From the NCBI RefSeq assembly GCF_000425445.1, contig NZ_AUDL01000015.1:1-64000 (forward strand): DNA of 64,000 nucleotides, in the 5' to 3' direction. The stretch's first letter is position 1. Each line of letters starts with the position of its first letter. The stretch is from Flavobacterium denitrificans DSM 15936. GTDB lineage: Bacteria; Bacteroidota; Bacteroidia; Flavobacteriales; Flavobacteriaceae. The notes under the pieces are model-generated. The model did not search any database. It was not told the DNA's origin and worked only from the letters and a program-made list of their open reading frames with translations. This document shows, one piece after another, positions 16,864-25,890 of this stretch. Both the position numbers and the translations under genes were made by a program.

Positions 16864-17529
16864 ATGATTCAAAAACTGTTCAGTTATATTATCCCAATAA
16901 AAATTTTCAAAAAAAAATCATCAAGAAGCAAAACAATTGAAGTTACCTGGGCAAACGGAGAATTGGTTTTAGATTCTGAAAACACTAATTATTCCTATGG
17001 AAGCTTGCAGCGCATATTAAGATACGGACTTCGAAATATTGGCTATAACAAGGTTTTGAAAATGGATCATATTTTAGTTTTGGGTGTTGCCGGTGGCAGT
17101 GTAATCAAGACTTTGGTGGATGAAATTGGATATAAGAGAAAAATTACCGGAGTTGAAATTGATCCCGAAATGATTCAGGTTGCCAATCAATATTTTAATT
17201 TGAATGAAATTGAGCAACTAGAACTAATTATAGATGACGCGTTCGAATTTGTTTTAAAAACAAAAGACAAGTACGACTTAATTATAATTGATATTTTTGA
17301 AGATATCAAAATGCCGAATTTCCTATTTGAACGTTTTTTCAGCGAGCGAATTTGTTATTTGTTAAAAGATCAAGGTTTTGTACTTTTCAATACAATGATT
17401 TTAGATGAAGCACATAATGTGAGAAATAGGAAGTACATTTCAGAAATAAATCCTAAATTGTTTTCCTCAAAAATGCTGCCTCGAATTGAGGTTCACAATG
17501 AGTTAATTATAATCGAAAAAGTAGCCTAA
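16864..17529 (+). CDS. Spermidine-synthase-like class I methyltransferase fold protein
   Basis: 221 residues with a Rossmann-type nucleotide-binding core: ILVLGVAGGSVIKTL near 76, then GVEIDPEMI (acidic ribose-binding residue) and LIIIDIFED near 137, the pattern of the spermidine synthase family. The N-terminal beta-domain of true SpeE is abbreviated and the catalytic DxxD loop is not obvious. A small-molecule methyltransferase or a polyamine-binding relative is as likely as a real aminopropyltransferase. It heads a tightly spaced rightward group (12 nt to the next gene). Confidence 0.7.
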   Translation: MIQKLFSYIIPIKIFKKKSSRSKTIEVTWANGELVLDSENTNYSYGSLQRILRYGLRNIGYNKVLKMDHILVLGVAGGSVIKTLVDEIGYKRKITGVEIDPEMIQVANQYFNLNEIEQLELIIDDAFEFVLKTKDKYDLIIIDIFEDIKMPNFLFERFFSERICYLLKDQGFVLFNTMILDEAHNVRNRKYISEINPKLFSSKMLPRIEVHNELIIIEKVA

Positions 17530-17540
17530 ATTTTATTTTT

Positions 17541-18218
17541 ATGAAACCCCTTTCCGCCATTTTAAACGCCTTGCCGCCTACTAAAATCATTGATTCAAGT
17601 ATCGATTTTTCAAAATATATCCCTTTAGATCTATCTGCAACTAATGAAGAATTGATGGACAGCCGACCAGAAAACGCTGTTGAATTTGAAGATTTTATTT
17701 CAAATTATCTAAAAAAAAACAATGCTGAAGTTGCTTTTGGCGGTTATATTGAAGGTCGTACCTTATATCAAAGAAGTACTATTTTTAGAAATGATTCAAT
17801 TCCGGAACGCAATATTCATATTGGGCTTGATTTATGGACAAAATTAGGAACAACTGTTTTGGCCGCGCTTGACGGAAAAGTACATAGTTTTAAAAATAAT
17901 ATTGGTTTGGGAGATTATGGCCCGACAATTATTTTGGAACATGAAATTGAAAATGAAAAATTTTATACTTTATATGGACATTTATCGTTAGAAAGTTTAG
18001 ACAACTTAACTGTCGGGAAAATTTTCAAAAAAGGAGAACAAATTGCAACGCTTGGAGAAGCTGCCGTAAATGGCGATTATGCACCACACGTTCACTTTCA
18101 GATTATAAAAAATATTGAAGACTATTGGGGCGATTATCCTGGAGTGTGCAATTCAAACGATCTCAACTTTTATATAGAAAATTGCCCCGACCCTAACTTA
18201 TTATTAAAAATAACATAA
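17541..18218 (+). CDS. M23 (LytM) metallopeptidase without signal peptide
   Basis: Zinc endopeptidase fold of the peptidoglycan-cleaving M23 family. Zinc ligands are His93 and Asp97 in NIHIGLDLW and His185 in HVHF (His183 catalytic). The preceding region (YQRSTIFRNDSIPERN) resembles the M23 domains fused to class III aminotransferases rather than cell-wall hydrolases, and there is no signal peptide or membrane segment. A cytosolic role, not wall cleavage, is therefore plausible (inference). It is 225 aa and sits in the middle of a close-packed gene group (12 nt after, 6 nt before neighbours). Confidence 0.82.
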   Translation: MKPLSAILNALPPTKIIDSSIDFSKYIPLDLSATNEELMDSRPENAVEFEDFISNYLKKNNAEVAFGGYIEGRTLYQRSTIFRNDSIPERNIHIGLDLWTKLGTTVLAALDGKVHSFKNNIGLGDYGPTIILEHEIENEKFYTLYGHLSLESLDNLTVGKIFKKGEQIATLGEAAVNGDYAPHVHFQIIKNIEDYWGDYPGVCNSNDLNFYIENCPDPNLLLKIT

Positions 18219-18224
18219 ATAGTT

Positions 18225-18698
18225 ATGAAGAAAGCAGGATTGATTATATGTTTGTTATTGCTAATTGGATGCAAATCAAAAACTGTTAGTAGAGATACTG
18301 ACGATTTGAAAATTAAGAAAATTGCAACTTCTGAAATTAATTCGAACCAACAGAAAAAAGCGTACGAATTAGGTAAACGTGTTTTAGAAACCTGCAATAC
18401 TTCTAAATTTAAGCCATTTAACGAAACGGAAGTAACCAAGTCTGTAATGGAAAATACTACCGAAGAAAGACTGACTAAAACTTGCACAAGATTTAGACAG
18501 TATTACGGTAGTTTTATTGATTTGAAATTAGACGGCGTTTATAAAACCAAGAACGAAGTCATTTATCGTTATCATGCTTTGTACTCCAAAAAGGTAGCCA
18601 ACAAAGAACTTAGAGTTTTTGTAGATGAAAATAATTTAGTTTCTGCCATAAAATCTATGGATTGGGATGAAAAATTTGATGCTAAAATAACCGAATAA
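18225..18698 (+). CDS. Lipoprotein of unknown function
   Basis: 157 residues. The start MKKAGLIICLLLLIGCKSK is a classical lipoprotein signal with lipobox LIGC (Cys16), so the mature protein is lipid-anchored in the envelope. The mature part is alpha/beta-like, with a cysteine at about 60 and another near 88, and ends in strand-like segments. No family recognised. It lies 6 nt after the M23 gene and 12 nt before another exported protein gene. Confidence 0.78.
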   Translation: MKKAGLIICLLLLIGCKSKTVSRDTDDLKIKKIATSEINSNQQKKAYELGKRVLETCNTSKFKPFNETEVTKSVMENTTEERLTKTCTRFRQYYGSFIDLKLDGVYKTKNEVIYRYHALYSKKVANKELRVFVDENNLVSAIKSMDWDEKFDAKITE

Positions 18699-18710
18699 TA
18701 ATCTGAATAT

Positions 18711-19235
18711 ATGAGTTTAAAAGTACCGCTGTTTTTATTACTGTTAATTACAAACTTTGCTAATGCTCAAGAAACTATAAGCGTAAAAGGCTCAAAACCT
18801 TATCCAGCAACACAGAATTATATTTTTATTTGTGAAAAATATGCTTTCTCAGGCGAAACAAATGTACAAATTGCAAAGACAGAAAAAGGCGGTATTTTGA
18901 AATTGACAATTGCAACTGCAAATGATCAAGCTCGAATTTCTGGCGGTGTTTATGTTGATTTAGCCAACGGCGATGTAATTCCGTGCGTTGACAAAAACGT
19001 CAAGGAAAGTGCAAATGGCAAAACAACAGCCTATTATTATTTTACTCCAGCAGAAATGATTAAGTTAAAAAAGACAGATATTCAAGCGATTCGTTTTATA
19101 ATTGCTGGTGGTTCGAGCTCTTTTGGAAATCAAACCGGGTATTTTACGGCTGTAAACAGAAGTTCTTATTTTTCAACGGCCTACGACAAATCAAAAAAAA
19201 CTTTCGATACTGCTAAAGAAATTAGCGTTTTATAA
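18711..19235 (+). CDS. Exported protein of unknown function
   Basis: 174 residues with a signal peptide (MSLKVPLFLLLLITNFANA, cleavage near 19-20). The mature protein is rich in beta-strand-like segments (GGVYVDLANGDVIPCVD, IQAIRFIIAGG) and ends near KEISVL. Its layout suggests a small periplasmic beta-sandwich, but I do not recognise a family. It follows the lipoprotein gene by 12 nt, so the two are probably co-transcribed. Confidence 0.75.
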   Translation: MSLKVPLFLLLLITNFANAQETISVKGSKPYPATQNYIFICEKYAFSGETNVQIAKTEKGGILKLTIATANDQARISGGVYVDLANGDVIPCVDKNVKESANGKTTAYYYFTPAEMIKLKKTDIQAIRFIIAGGSSSFGNQTGYFTAVNRSSYFSTAYDKSKKTFDTAKEISVL

Positions 19236-19287
19236 AGAAAAGACTTAAGATAATAAATATTATATTTATACTCTAATTAAAATCTAA

Positions 19288-19758
19288 ATGAACGCCAACG
19301 AAAATTTAATTACAAAATTTTATACTGCTTTTGCAAACGCCGATGCGAAAACAATGAGCGAATGCTATCATCCCAAAGTTCATTTTATAGATCCAGCATT
19401 TGGATTACTAAAAGAAGAACAGGTTTCTAAAATGTGGGAAATGCTTCTTTTAAAAAGCAAAGGCAATATCAAAATTGAATTTTCACATGTCAAAGCCAAT
19501 GAATTTTCAGGTTCGGCAAGATGGGTGGCTACCTATAATTTCAGTAAAACAAATAGGAAGGTTGTAAACAACATTTCTGCAGAGTTCGTGTTTCAAGACG
19601 GGCTTATAATTAAACACACTGATAATTTTGATGTTTGGAAATGGTCGAAACAAGCTTTTGGCTTTACCGGACTTTTATTAGGATGGACAGGATTTTTCCA
19701 CAAAAAAATTCAAGAACAGGCTTTGTTGTCACTAAAAAAGTTTCAGCAATCCACATAA
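19288..19758 (+). CDS. NTF2/SnoaL-like protein
   Basis: 156 residues with the cone-shaped NTF2-like pattern: N-terminal helix (ENLITKFYTAFANADAKTMS), ECYHPKVHFIDPAFG, then strands ending in ISAEFVFQDGLIIKHTDNFDVWKW. Proteins of this type bind or isomerise small hydrophobic ligands; the substrate cannot be inferred. A hydrophobic C-terminal stretch (AFGFTGLLLGWTGFF) is longer than in SnoaL itself. It sits 52 nt after the exported-protein gene. Confidence 0.8.
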   Translation: MNANENLITKFYTAFANADAKTMSECYHPKVHFIDPAFGLLKEEQVSKMWEMLLLKSKGNIKIEFSHVKANEFSGSARWVATYNFSKTNRKVVNNISAEFVFQDGLIIKHTDNFDVWKWSKQAFGFTGLLLGWTGFFHKKIQEQALLSLKKFQQST

Positions 19759-19896
19759 TCTTCTTAACCTGAACATTCGAAATTCAGATTAACTAGATAT
19801 AATTCAGTTTCTTCCACGAAACTATGCGCATAAAAGATTTTAGTTGTTTTGTTGCCATTTTTTATAAAGTTAATCATGCTTTAATTTCGAATAATC

Positions 19897-21639
19897 ATGA
19901 AAGAAGTTGTACACAAAAAATTAAACCAGCTGCAGGCGACAGCCATTTGTGGCAACGATATTAGCTCTTCTTGCCTTTATGTTTCGGCATTGACTATTTT
20001 GTATGCAGGGCAATATGCTTGGATTTCCTTATTGATTGTTGCAGTCGTTTTATTCTTATTCCGAAAAATTTACGGAGAAGTTGTTGGTGCAATTCCTTTG
20101 AACGGAGGAGCTTATAATGTTTTATTAAACACTTCTACAAAACGTTTGGCATCACTTGCTGCTACATTAACTGTTTTGTCTTATATGGCAACAGCCGTAA
20201 TTTCAGCATCCGAAGGAATGCATTACTTACACGGAATTTTTGAAGGGCTAAACATTACCATTGCAACAGTTGTGATTTTGATAATTTTTACTTGTTTGGC
20301 AATCTTAGGAATAGGCGAATCAGCATTTGTAGCAGTCATTATATTTATTACGCATATTACAACTTTGACTTTGTTGGTCTTGGCGTCGATTTGGTTTTTA
20401 CTTTACAATGGATTAGACACTTTTCATGTAAATTGGCAAACTCCTCTTGCCACAGGAAATATTAAAACGGCTCTTTTTCTGGGGTTTTCTGCGGCAATGC
20501 TCGGAATTTCAGGTTTTGAAAGTTCTGCAAATTTTGTCGAAGAACAAGAACAAGGAATTTTCCCAAAAACACTTCGCAATATGTGGGCAATTGTCAGTTT
20601 CTTTAATCCCGTGATTGCTATTTTGTTGATTAGTGTAATTCCATTGACTGAAGTTGGCGAAAACAAAGAATCTCTTTTAGCTCACTTAGGCGAAACAACA
20701 GGAGGTTCATGGTTGGCTTGGCTTATTTCTATTGACGCTGTTTTAGTTTTATGTGGAGCTGTATTAACCTCATTTGTAGGTGTTTCGGGATTGTTAAACC
20801 GAATGACATTGGACAGAATTCTACCTAACTATTTTCTAAAACAAAATAAAAGAGGTTCTCATTACCGAATTGTAATCAGCTTTTTAATTCTTTGCATTTC
20901 TGTCCTTTTTGCCACAAAAGGTCATTTAGAATCATTGGCCGGAGTTTATACTTTTTCGTTTTTGGCAGTAATGGCCCTCTTCGGAATTGGAAATTTACTA
21001 CTGAAATTCAAGCGCCAAAAACTTCCAAGACCGGAACGCGCGCGAGGAATTGCAGTTGTGGCAGCAGTAATTTTTGTTATTGCAGCTTTTATAGGAAACA
21101 TGGAATTAAATATTCACTCGTTTTACACCTTTCTAAAATACATGATTCCATCCTTGGTTTTCATCGGAATCATGCTCAATCGCGTCATGCTCATTAAACT
21201 TTTGATAGAAGCGCTCGAATATTTTTATCAGCCCTTGCGCCGAATGGTTATTTTGAGTAATCGCTATCTTCAAAATTTAAGTATCAAAATTAATTCACAG
21301 GAATTTGTTTTTTTTACGAAAGGCGATGACATAGCAATTTTAAATAAAGTTTTGCAATATGTCGAAAATAATGAAACGACTAAAAAGTTAAAAATTGTTC
21401 ATGTCAAAAAAGACGAAGCAATGAACAGTGCTTTGAAAAAAGATCTTGAAGTTTTAGACCGGGCTTACGACGATATTGACATTGAATATCTGGAAATAAA
21501 AGGAGAGTTTGGCCCTGATATGATTGACGAGCTTTCAAAAAAGTGGAATATTCCTAAAAATTTCATGTTTATAGCTTCTCCTGGAAATAAATTTTCTTAC
21601 CGAGTTTCAGATTTAGGCGGAGTCCGATTGATAATGTAA
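19897..21639 (+). CDS. APC-family permease with soluble C-terminal domain
   Basis: Amino acid-polyamine-organocation transporter. Residues 1-430 carry about 12 membrane segments with the APC hallmarks (AICGNDISSSCLY near 20, GEVVGAIPLNGGAYN near 60, GFSAAMLGISGFESSANFVEE near 200). Residues 465-580 form a soluble domain with an alternating strand-helix pattern resembling a universal-stress-like nucleotide-binding fold. The substrate is not determinable. At 580 residues it is complete. It has its own upstream gap of 138 nt and is probably transcribed separately. Confidence 0.86.
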   Translation: MKEVVHKKLNQLQATAICGNDISSSCLYVSALTILYAGQYAWISLLIVAVVLFLFRKIYGEVVGAIPLNGGAYNVLLNTSTKRLASLAATLTVLSYMATAVISASEGMHYLHGIFEGLNITIATVVILIIFTCLAILGIGESAFVAVIIFITHITTLTLLVLASIWFLLYNGLDTFHVNWQTPLATGNIKTALFLGFSAAMLGISGFESSANFVEEQEQGIFPKTLRNMWAIVSFFNPVIAILLISVIPLTEVGENKESLLAHLGETTGGSWLAWLISIDAVLVLCGAVLTSFVGVSGLLNRMTLDRILPNYFLKQNKRGSHYRIVISFLILCISVLFATKGHLESLAGVYTFSFLAVMALFGIGNLLLKFKRQKLPRPERARGIAVVAAVIFVIAAFIGNMELNIHSFYTFLKYMIPSLVFIGIMLNRVMLIKLLIEALEYFYQPLRRMVILSNRYLQNLSIKINSQEFVFFTKGDDIAILNKVLQYVENNETTKKLKIVHVKKDEAMNSALKKDLEVLDRAYDDIDIEYLEIKGEFGPDMIDELSKKWNIPKNFMFIASPGNKFSYRVSDLGGVRLIM

Positions 21640-21684
21640 TCGTAATTTTTAGAAGCAGAAAAACTCGTTTTCAATTCATCTTAA

Positions 21685-21752
21685 GTCCCGCTATCCACTA
21701 TATCTTTTATGGTGAACCCCACCATAAAAGGATGCCGTTTCTATCGGGGCTA
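21685..21752. repeat. REP-like palindrome
   Basis: The inner arms CTTTTATGGTG (21704-21714) and CACCATAAAAG (21720-21730) are perfect around a 5-nt loop. They are flanked by imperfect outer arms (TCCCGCTATCC... against ...TTTCTATCGGGGC). The outer words look like a palindrome I associate from memory with Flavobacterium intergenic regions; only one copy is in this window. Confidence 0.6.
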
Positions 21753-21789
21753 ATCGAGAAATATCATTTTCAAAAGAGACATACAAATC

Positions 21790-21831
21790 AAACCCGACAG
21801 TCCCGAAGCCTCGAGATAAAACCTGTCGGTT
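21790..21831 (-). repeat. Degenerate CCGACAGG hairpin near the class V enzyme terminator
   Basis: AACCCGACAG (21791-21800) and CTGTCGGTT (21823-21831) form an imperfect stem on a 22-nt loop. The core is shared with the terminator hairpin at 2171-2197. Read leftward it follows the PLP enzyme stop and may act as its terminator, although the T-tract is weak. Confidence 0.5.
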
Positions 21832-21858
21832 TTACTATATAATAAAAAATTATTTTCT

Positions 21859-23346
21859 TTAAGACTTAAACCAGCTTTCTACTAATTCATCTTCAAATGA
21901 AGTCGCATCTTTATGAATAAATTCGTTTGTGTTTTTATTATAAGAATAATCAAAAGCCCAAGCTTCATGGTTTCTAGCCAGTTCTTTAATACTTTCGCAT
22001 ACGTAAGCAATTTCTTCATCAGTAGTCGTCGGATGAATCGACATTCTAATCCATCCTGGTTTTTTGATCAAATCACCAATCGTAATTTCGTTAACCAGTT
22101 TATTTGAAGTTTCTTGATCAACATGAAGCAAAAAGTGTCCGTAAGTTCCGGCACAGCTGCATCCACCACGAGTCTGGATTCCGAAACGGTCATTCAATAA
22201 TTTTACGCCTAGATTAAAATGAAGGTTTTCAATAAAAAACGAAACAACACCCAATCTTTCTTTATGTTGGCCAGCTAATATTTTAATATTTTCGACTGGT
22301 TCTAATTGGTCAAAAACATACTCGACAATTTCGTGCTCGCGTTGCAAAATGTTCTCGATTCCCATTTCTTCTTTCAACTCAATAGCAAGAGCCGTTTTGA
22401 TAACCTGCAAAAATCCCGGAGTTCCTCCATCTTCACGATCTTCAATATTGTCAATATATTTATGTTCTCCCCATGGATTTGTCCAGCTTACAGTTCCTCC
22501 CCCAGGACAATCCGGAATCATATTATTGTATAATTTTTTGTTGAAAATCAAAACTCCCGAAGTTCCAGGCCCGCCTAAAAATTTATGAGGCGAAAAGAAA
22601 ACAGCATCTAAATATGCTTCAGGATCTGCTGGGTGCATATTGATTTCTACATAAGGTCCTGAACAAGCAAAATCAACAAAACAAACACCATTATATTGGT
22701 GCATTAATTTTGCTGCTTCATGAAAAGGCGTTTTTAATCCCGTAACATTAGAACATGAAGTAATCGACGCAATTTTTATAGTTCTGTCCTTGTATTTTTC
22801 TAAAAGTTTTTCTAAATGCTCAAGGCTAAAAAGTCCTTTTTCGCATGACGGAATAATTTCAACATCTGCAATCGTTTCTAACCAAGAAGTTTGATTAGAA
22901 TGATGTTCCATATGCGAGATAAAAACAATTGGCTTTTTTTCAGCTGGAACAGTAGTACAACTCTTTAGGTTTTCAGGGATTTTTAATCCTAAAATACGCT
23001 GAAATTTATTGACAACTCCCGTCATTCCAGTTCCGTCAGTAATCAAGACATCATCATGATTTGCATTTGCATGGCGTTTGATAATATGTCTGGCATGATG
23101 ATATGCTTTTGTCATGGCAGTACCTGACACAGTTGTTTCAGTATGTGTATTGGCTACAAAAGGCCCAAATTCATTAAGAAGTTTCTCTTCAATAGGGCGA
23201 TATAGCCTTCCGCTTGCAGTCCAGTCGGTGTAAATTATTCGCTTTTTGCCAAATGGAGAAGTGAATTCTTGGTTAATTCCCACAATATTTTGACGAAAAT
23301 CCTGAAAATAAGTTTCTAAACTGATGGTATTATTTTTGCTATTCAT
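21859..23346 (-). CDS. Class V aminotransferase-fold PLP enzyme (cysteine desulfurase-like)
   Basis: 495 residues of the NifS/SufS/Csd superfamily. Seen are ITDGTGMTGVVNKF and ISHMEHHSNQTSW, the cofactor Asp in VDFACSG, the Schiff-base lysine in FSPHKFLGGPGTSG, and a cysteine loop RGGCSCAGTYGH at the position of the desulfurase active Cys. Function as a cysteine desulfurase or related lyase is likely, but the long C-terminal tail and absence of suf/isc neighbours argue against a core Fe-S role. It is monocistronic on the minus strand. Confidence 0.82.
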   Translation of the reverse strand: MNSKNNTISLETYFQDFRQNIVGINQEFTSPFGKKRIIYTDWTASGRLYRPIEEKLLNEFGPFVANTHTETTVSGTAMTKAYHHARHIIKRHANANHDDVLITDGTGMTGVVNKFQRILGLKIPENLKSCTTVPAEKKPIVFISHMEHHSNQTSWLETIADVEIIPSCEKGLFSLEHLEKLLEKYKDRTIKIASITSCSNVTGLKTPFHEAAKLMHQYNGVCFVDFACSGPYVEINMHPADPEAYLDAVFFSPHKFLGGPGTSGVLIFNKKLYNNMIPDCPGGGTVSWTNPWGEHKYIDNIEDREDGGTPGFLQVIKTALAIELKEEMGIENILQREHEIVEYVFDQLEPVENIKILAGQHKERLGVVSFFIENLHFNLGVKLLNDRFGIQTRGGCSCAGTYGHFLLHVDQETSNKLVNEITIGDLIKKPGWIRMSIHPTTTDEEIAYVCESIKELARNHEAWAFDYSYNKNTNEFIHKDATSFEDELVESWFKS

Positions 23347-23368
23347 TATGTGTGCCTGAGTTTGATTG

Positions 23369-23376
23369 CAAATATA
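23369..23376 (-). promoter_or_regulatory. -7 box of the class V enzyme gene
   Basis: TATATTTG on the minus strand, 23 nt before the ATG. A CAA/TTG lies only 13 nt further upstream, so the -33 element is uncertain. Confidence 0.4.
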
Positions 23377-23530
23377 TTGCTTTTTTATACAATTGCGAAT
23401 TTATCAATACTAAACTTCAAATTTTAAAGAACCAATCACTATCTTTAAGTATTTAGTTCTTTTTTTAATAAATTATCATAATATTCTATCGGATTAATAG
23501 GCATTAAAACAATAAACACTACTATTTATT

Positions 23531-24061
23531 ATGGGAAATTTAGCAACAGCTACTTTTGGTGGCGGATGTTTTTGGTGTATTGAAGCTGTAATTCAGCGTT
23601 TAAACGGAGTAAAATCTTTAAAATCAGGTTATTCAGGTGGTTTTATTAAGAATCCACCCTATCGAGAAGTATGTACTGGCAGAACAGGACATGCCGAAGT
23701 CATACAAGTTACATTTGACCCTGACATTATTTCATATCACGATTTGATTTTTATATTTTTGACAAGCCACGATCCTACAACGTTGAATCGTCAAGGTGCC
23801 GATGTTGGAACACAATATCGCTCAATTGTTTTGTATCATGATTTAGAACAAAAAGAAATCGCTGAGCAGGTCTTTCAAGAAGTACAGCCTTTTTACGAAG
23901 ATAGAATCGTAACAGAATTAACTCCTTTTGAAGTATTTTACATTGCCGAAGAAGATCATCAAAATTATTACAATAACAATCAAGATGCGCGTTATTGCCA
24001 AATCGTGATCGATCCAAAAGTACAGAAATTGAAAAAAATGTACGCTGATCGATTAATTTAA
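23531..24061 (+). CDS. msrA: Peptide-methionine (S)-S-oxide reductase
   Basis: Repairs oxidised methionine. The catalytic motif GCFWC is present with Cys13 as nucleophile, followed by the expected glycine-rich GYSGG, YREVCTGRTGHAEV, HDPTTLNRQGADVGTQYRS and EDHQNYY blocks. It is 176 residues with a short N-terminus and no signal peptide, so cytosolic. Resolving cysteines of longer MsrA proteins are not evident at the C-terminus. It is a free-standing gene without MsrB. Confidence 0.95.
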   Translation: MGNLATATFGGGCFWCIEAVIQRLNGVKSLKSGYSGGFIKNPPYREVCTGRTGHAEVIQVTFDPDIISYHDLIFIFLTSHDPTTLNRQGADVGTQYRSIVLYHDLEQKEIAEQVFQEVQPFYEDRIVTELTPFEVFYIAEEDHQNYYNNNQDARYCQIVIDPKVQKLKKMYADRLI

Positions 24062-24069
24062 TTTTTAGC

Positions 24070-24124
24070 CACAGATTTAAAGGATTTACGTAGATTAAAA
24101 AAAATTAAATCTCTGTAATCAGTG
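24070..24124. repeat. Short inverted repeat with decamer-like units
   Basis: The left arm reads as degenerate 10-bp units (ACAGATTTAA AGGATTTACG TAGATTAAAA), and the right arm ends GTAATCAGTG. The outer CAC-GATT and AATC-GTG ends are complementary. It fills the msrA-selO gap and shares the CAGATTTAAA word with the larger element at 25756-25877. Confidence 0.5.
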
Positions 24125-24143
24125 AGAAAAAAAGAAAAATAAA

Positions 24144-25712
24144 ATGAAAAATCTAAAAATAAATAATCGATTTACTGCCGAATTGCCTGCTGATCCTGAA
24201 TTGTCAAATGAAGTTCGTCAGGTAAAAAACACCCTGTTTTCGTATGTAAATCCAGCAAAACCTTCAAATCCAAAACTGATTCATGCTTCAGAAGATGTTG
24301 CTGCATTAGTTGGTATTTCAAAAGATGAAATTCATTCACAAGATTTCTTAAATATATTTTCAGGAAAAGAAATTCTTCCTGAAACACAGCCGTATGCCAT
24401 GTGTTATGCTGGACATCAATTTGGGAATTGGGCCGGACAATTAGGTGACGGCCGTGCAATTAACTTAACTGAAATTGAACACAATAATCAGTTTTATACA
24501 CTTCAATTAAAAGGTGCAGGAAAAACTCCATATTCAAGAACTGCTGATGGTTTGGCTGTTTTGCGTTCTTCTATTAGAGAATATTTATGTGCGGAAGCTA
24601 TGTATAATCTGGGTGTTCCCACTACTCGATCGCTTTCTTTAATTCTCTCCGGAGATCAGGTTTTGCGTGATATTTTATATAATGGAAATCCTGCTTATGA
24701 AAAAGGTGCTATAGTGTGCCGAGTTGCTCCATCATTCATCAGATTTGGAAGTTTCGAAATGCTTACCGCTCGAAATGAATTAAAAAATTTAAAGCAGTTT
24801 GTTGAATTTAATATTAAACATTATTTTCCAGAAATTACAGGTGAGCCAAAAGAACAATATTTGCAATTCTTTAGAAAAGTAGCAGATACAACCCGTGAAA
24901 TGATTCTGCATTGGCAACGCGTTGGTTTTGTTCATGGTGTAATGAATACAGATAATATGTCGATTCACGGAATTACAATTGATTACGGCCCGTATGGTTG
25001 GCTGGAAAATTATGATCCAAATTGGACACCAAACACAACCGACAGCCAAAATAGAAGATATCGGTTCGGGAATCAGCCTGGAGTAGCGCAATGGAATTTG
25101 TTCCAATTAGCAAACGCACTTTATCCATTAATTAATGAAGCTGCACCATTAGAAAAAATTCTTGAATCGTTTATTAGTGATTTTGAATTTGACTACAAAG
25201 AAATGTTTTTAAGTAAATTAGGATTGTTTACTGCAGCTGATGCTGACGGTGAATTGATTTCGGATTTAGAAAATATTTTGCAACTGACAGAAACCGACAT
25301 GACAATCTTTTTCAGAAATTTATGCTCGGTAGAAAAAACAGATTTTGCTCCAGAAGCGATCGAAAAAATCAAATATGCATTTTATAATGTTGATGAAGTT
25401 TCAGGACAAATCCTGGAAAACTGGACAAGATGGTTCGCTTCTTATTTGGAAAGACTAAAAGCTGAATCATTATCAGATGAAGAACGTTCCCAAAAAATGA
25501 ACTTGATCAATCCTAAATATGTACTTCGAAATTATATGGCGCAATTGGCGATTGATGCTGCTGAGAAAGAAGACTACTCTTTGATTGATGAGCTTTATAC
25601 GCTTTTGCAAAAGCCATACGATGAACAACCAGAACACGAAAAATGGTTTGCAAAACGACCTGATTGGGCACGATCAAAAGTAGGTTGCTCAATGCTTTCT
25701 TGTAGTTCATAA
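24144..25712 (+). CDS. selO: SelO/YdiU family protein AMPylase
   Basis: Pseudokinase-fold enzyme that transfers AMP to protein hydroxyls, linked to redox stress. Seen are AGHQFGNWAGQLGDGRA, the nucleotide-binding LQLKGAGKTPYSR, RSSIREYLCAEAM, and the catalytic Asn/Asp region HGVMNTDNMSIHGITIDYGP. The C-terminus ends SMLSCSS, with a Cys (Cys520) where eukaryotic SelO has selenocysteine. At 522 residues it is complete. It follows msrA on the same strand with a repeat in between; both are oxidative-stress proteins, so a common theme is plausible but co-transcription is unproven. Confidence 0.95.
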   Translation: MKNLKINNRFTAELPADPELSNEVRQVKNTLFSYVNPAKPSNPKLIHASEDVAALVGISKDEIHSQDFLNIFSGKEILPETQPYAMCYAGHQFGNWAGQLGDGRAINLTEIEHNNQFYTLQLKGAGKTPYSRTADGLAVLRSSIREYLCAEAMYNLGVPTTRSLSLILSGDQVLRDILYNGNPAYEKGAIVCRVAPSFIRFGSFEMLTARNELKNLKQFVEFNIKHYFPEITGEPKEQYLQFFRKVADTTREMILHWQRVGFVHGVMNTDNMSIHGITIDYGPYGWLENYDPNWTPNTTDSQNRRYRFGNQPGVAQWNLFQLANALYPLINEAAPLEKILESFISDFEFDYKEMFLSKLGLFTAADADGELISDLENILQLTETDMTIFFRNLCSVEKTDFAPEAIEKIKYAFYNVDEVSGQILENWTRWFASYLERLKAESLSDEERSQKMNLINPKYVLRNYMAQLAIDAAEKEDYSLIDELYTLLQKPYDEQPEHEKWFAKRPDWARSKVGCSMLSCSS

Positions 25713-25755
25713 AGTTTTTTGGCTACCACTCTAGCTATAGCAAATAAGCGAAAGA

Positions 25756-25877
25756 ATTCAAGATTTTTTTTTCACGCAGATTTAAAAAGATTTGTACAGA
25801 TTCAAACAGATTTTACAAATTAAATCGGAGTGTATCTGCTTAAATCAGCGGAATCTGCGTGAAAAAAAATCGTGAAT
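25756..25877. repeat. Large inverted repeat with 10-bp periodic arms
   Basis: AATTCA...GATTTTTTTTTCACGCAGATT (25756-25782) faces AATCTGCGTGAAAAAAAATC (25852-25871) followed by TGAATT. Inside, the left arm runs as decamers (GCAGATTTAA AAAGATTTGT ACAGATTCAA ACAGATTTTA) and the right arm as GTATCTGCTT AAATCAGCGG AATCTGCGTG. No ORF. It separates the convergent selO and YpdA-like genes and could double as a terminator. Confidence 0.7.
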
Positions 25878-25890
25878 TATTGGCGAAAAG

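Noticed and set aside
20424..20666. Minus-strand ORF inside the APC permease
   Set aside because: Antisense shadow of a well-supported membrane protein gene, without upstream signals.
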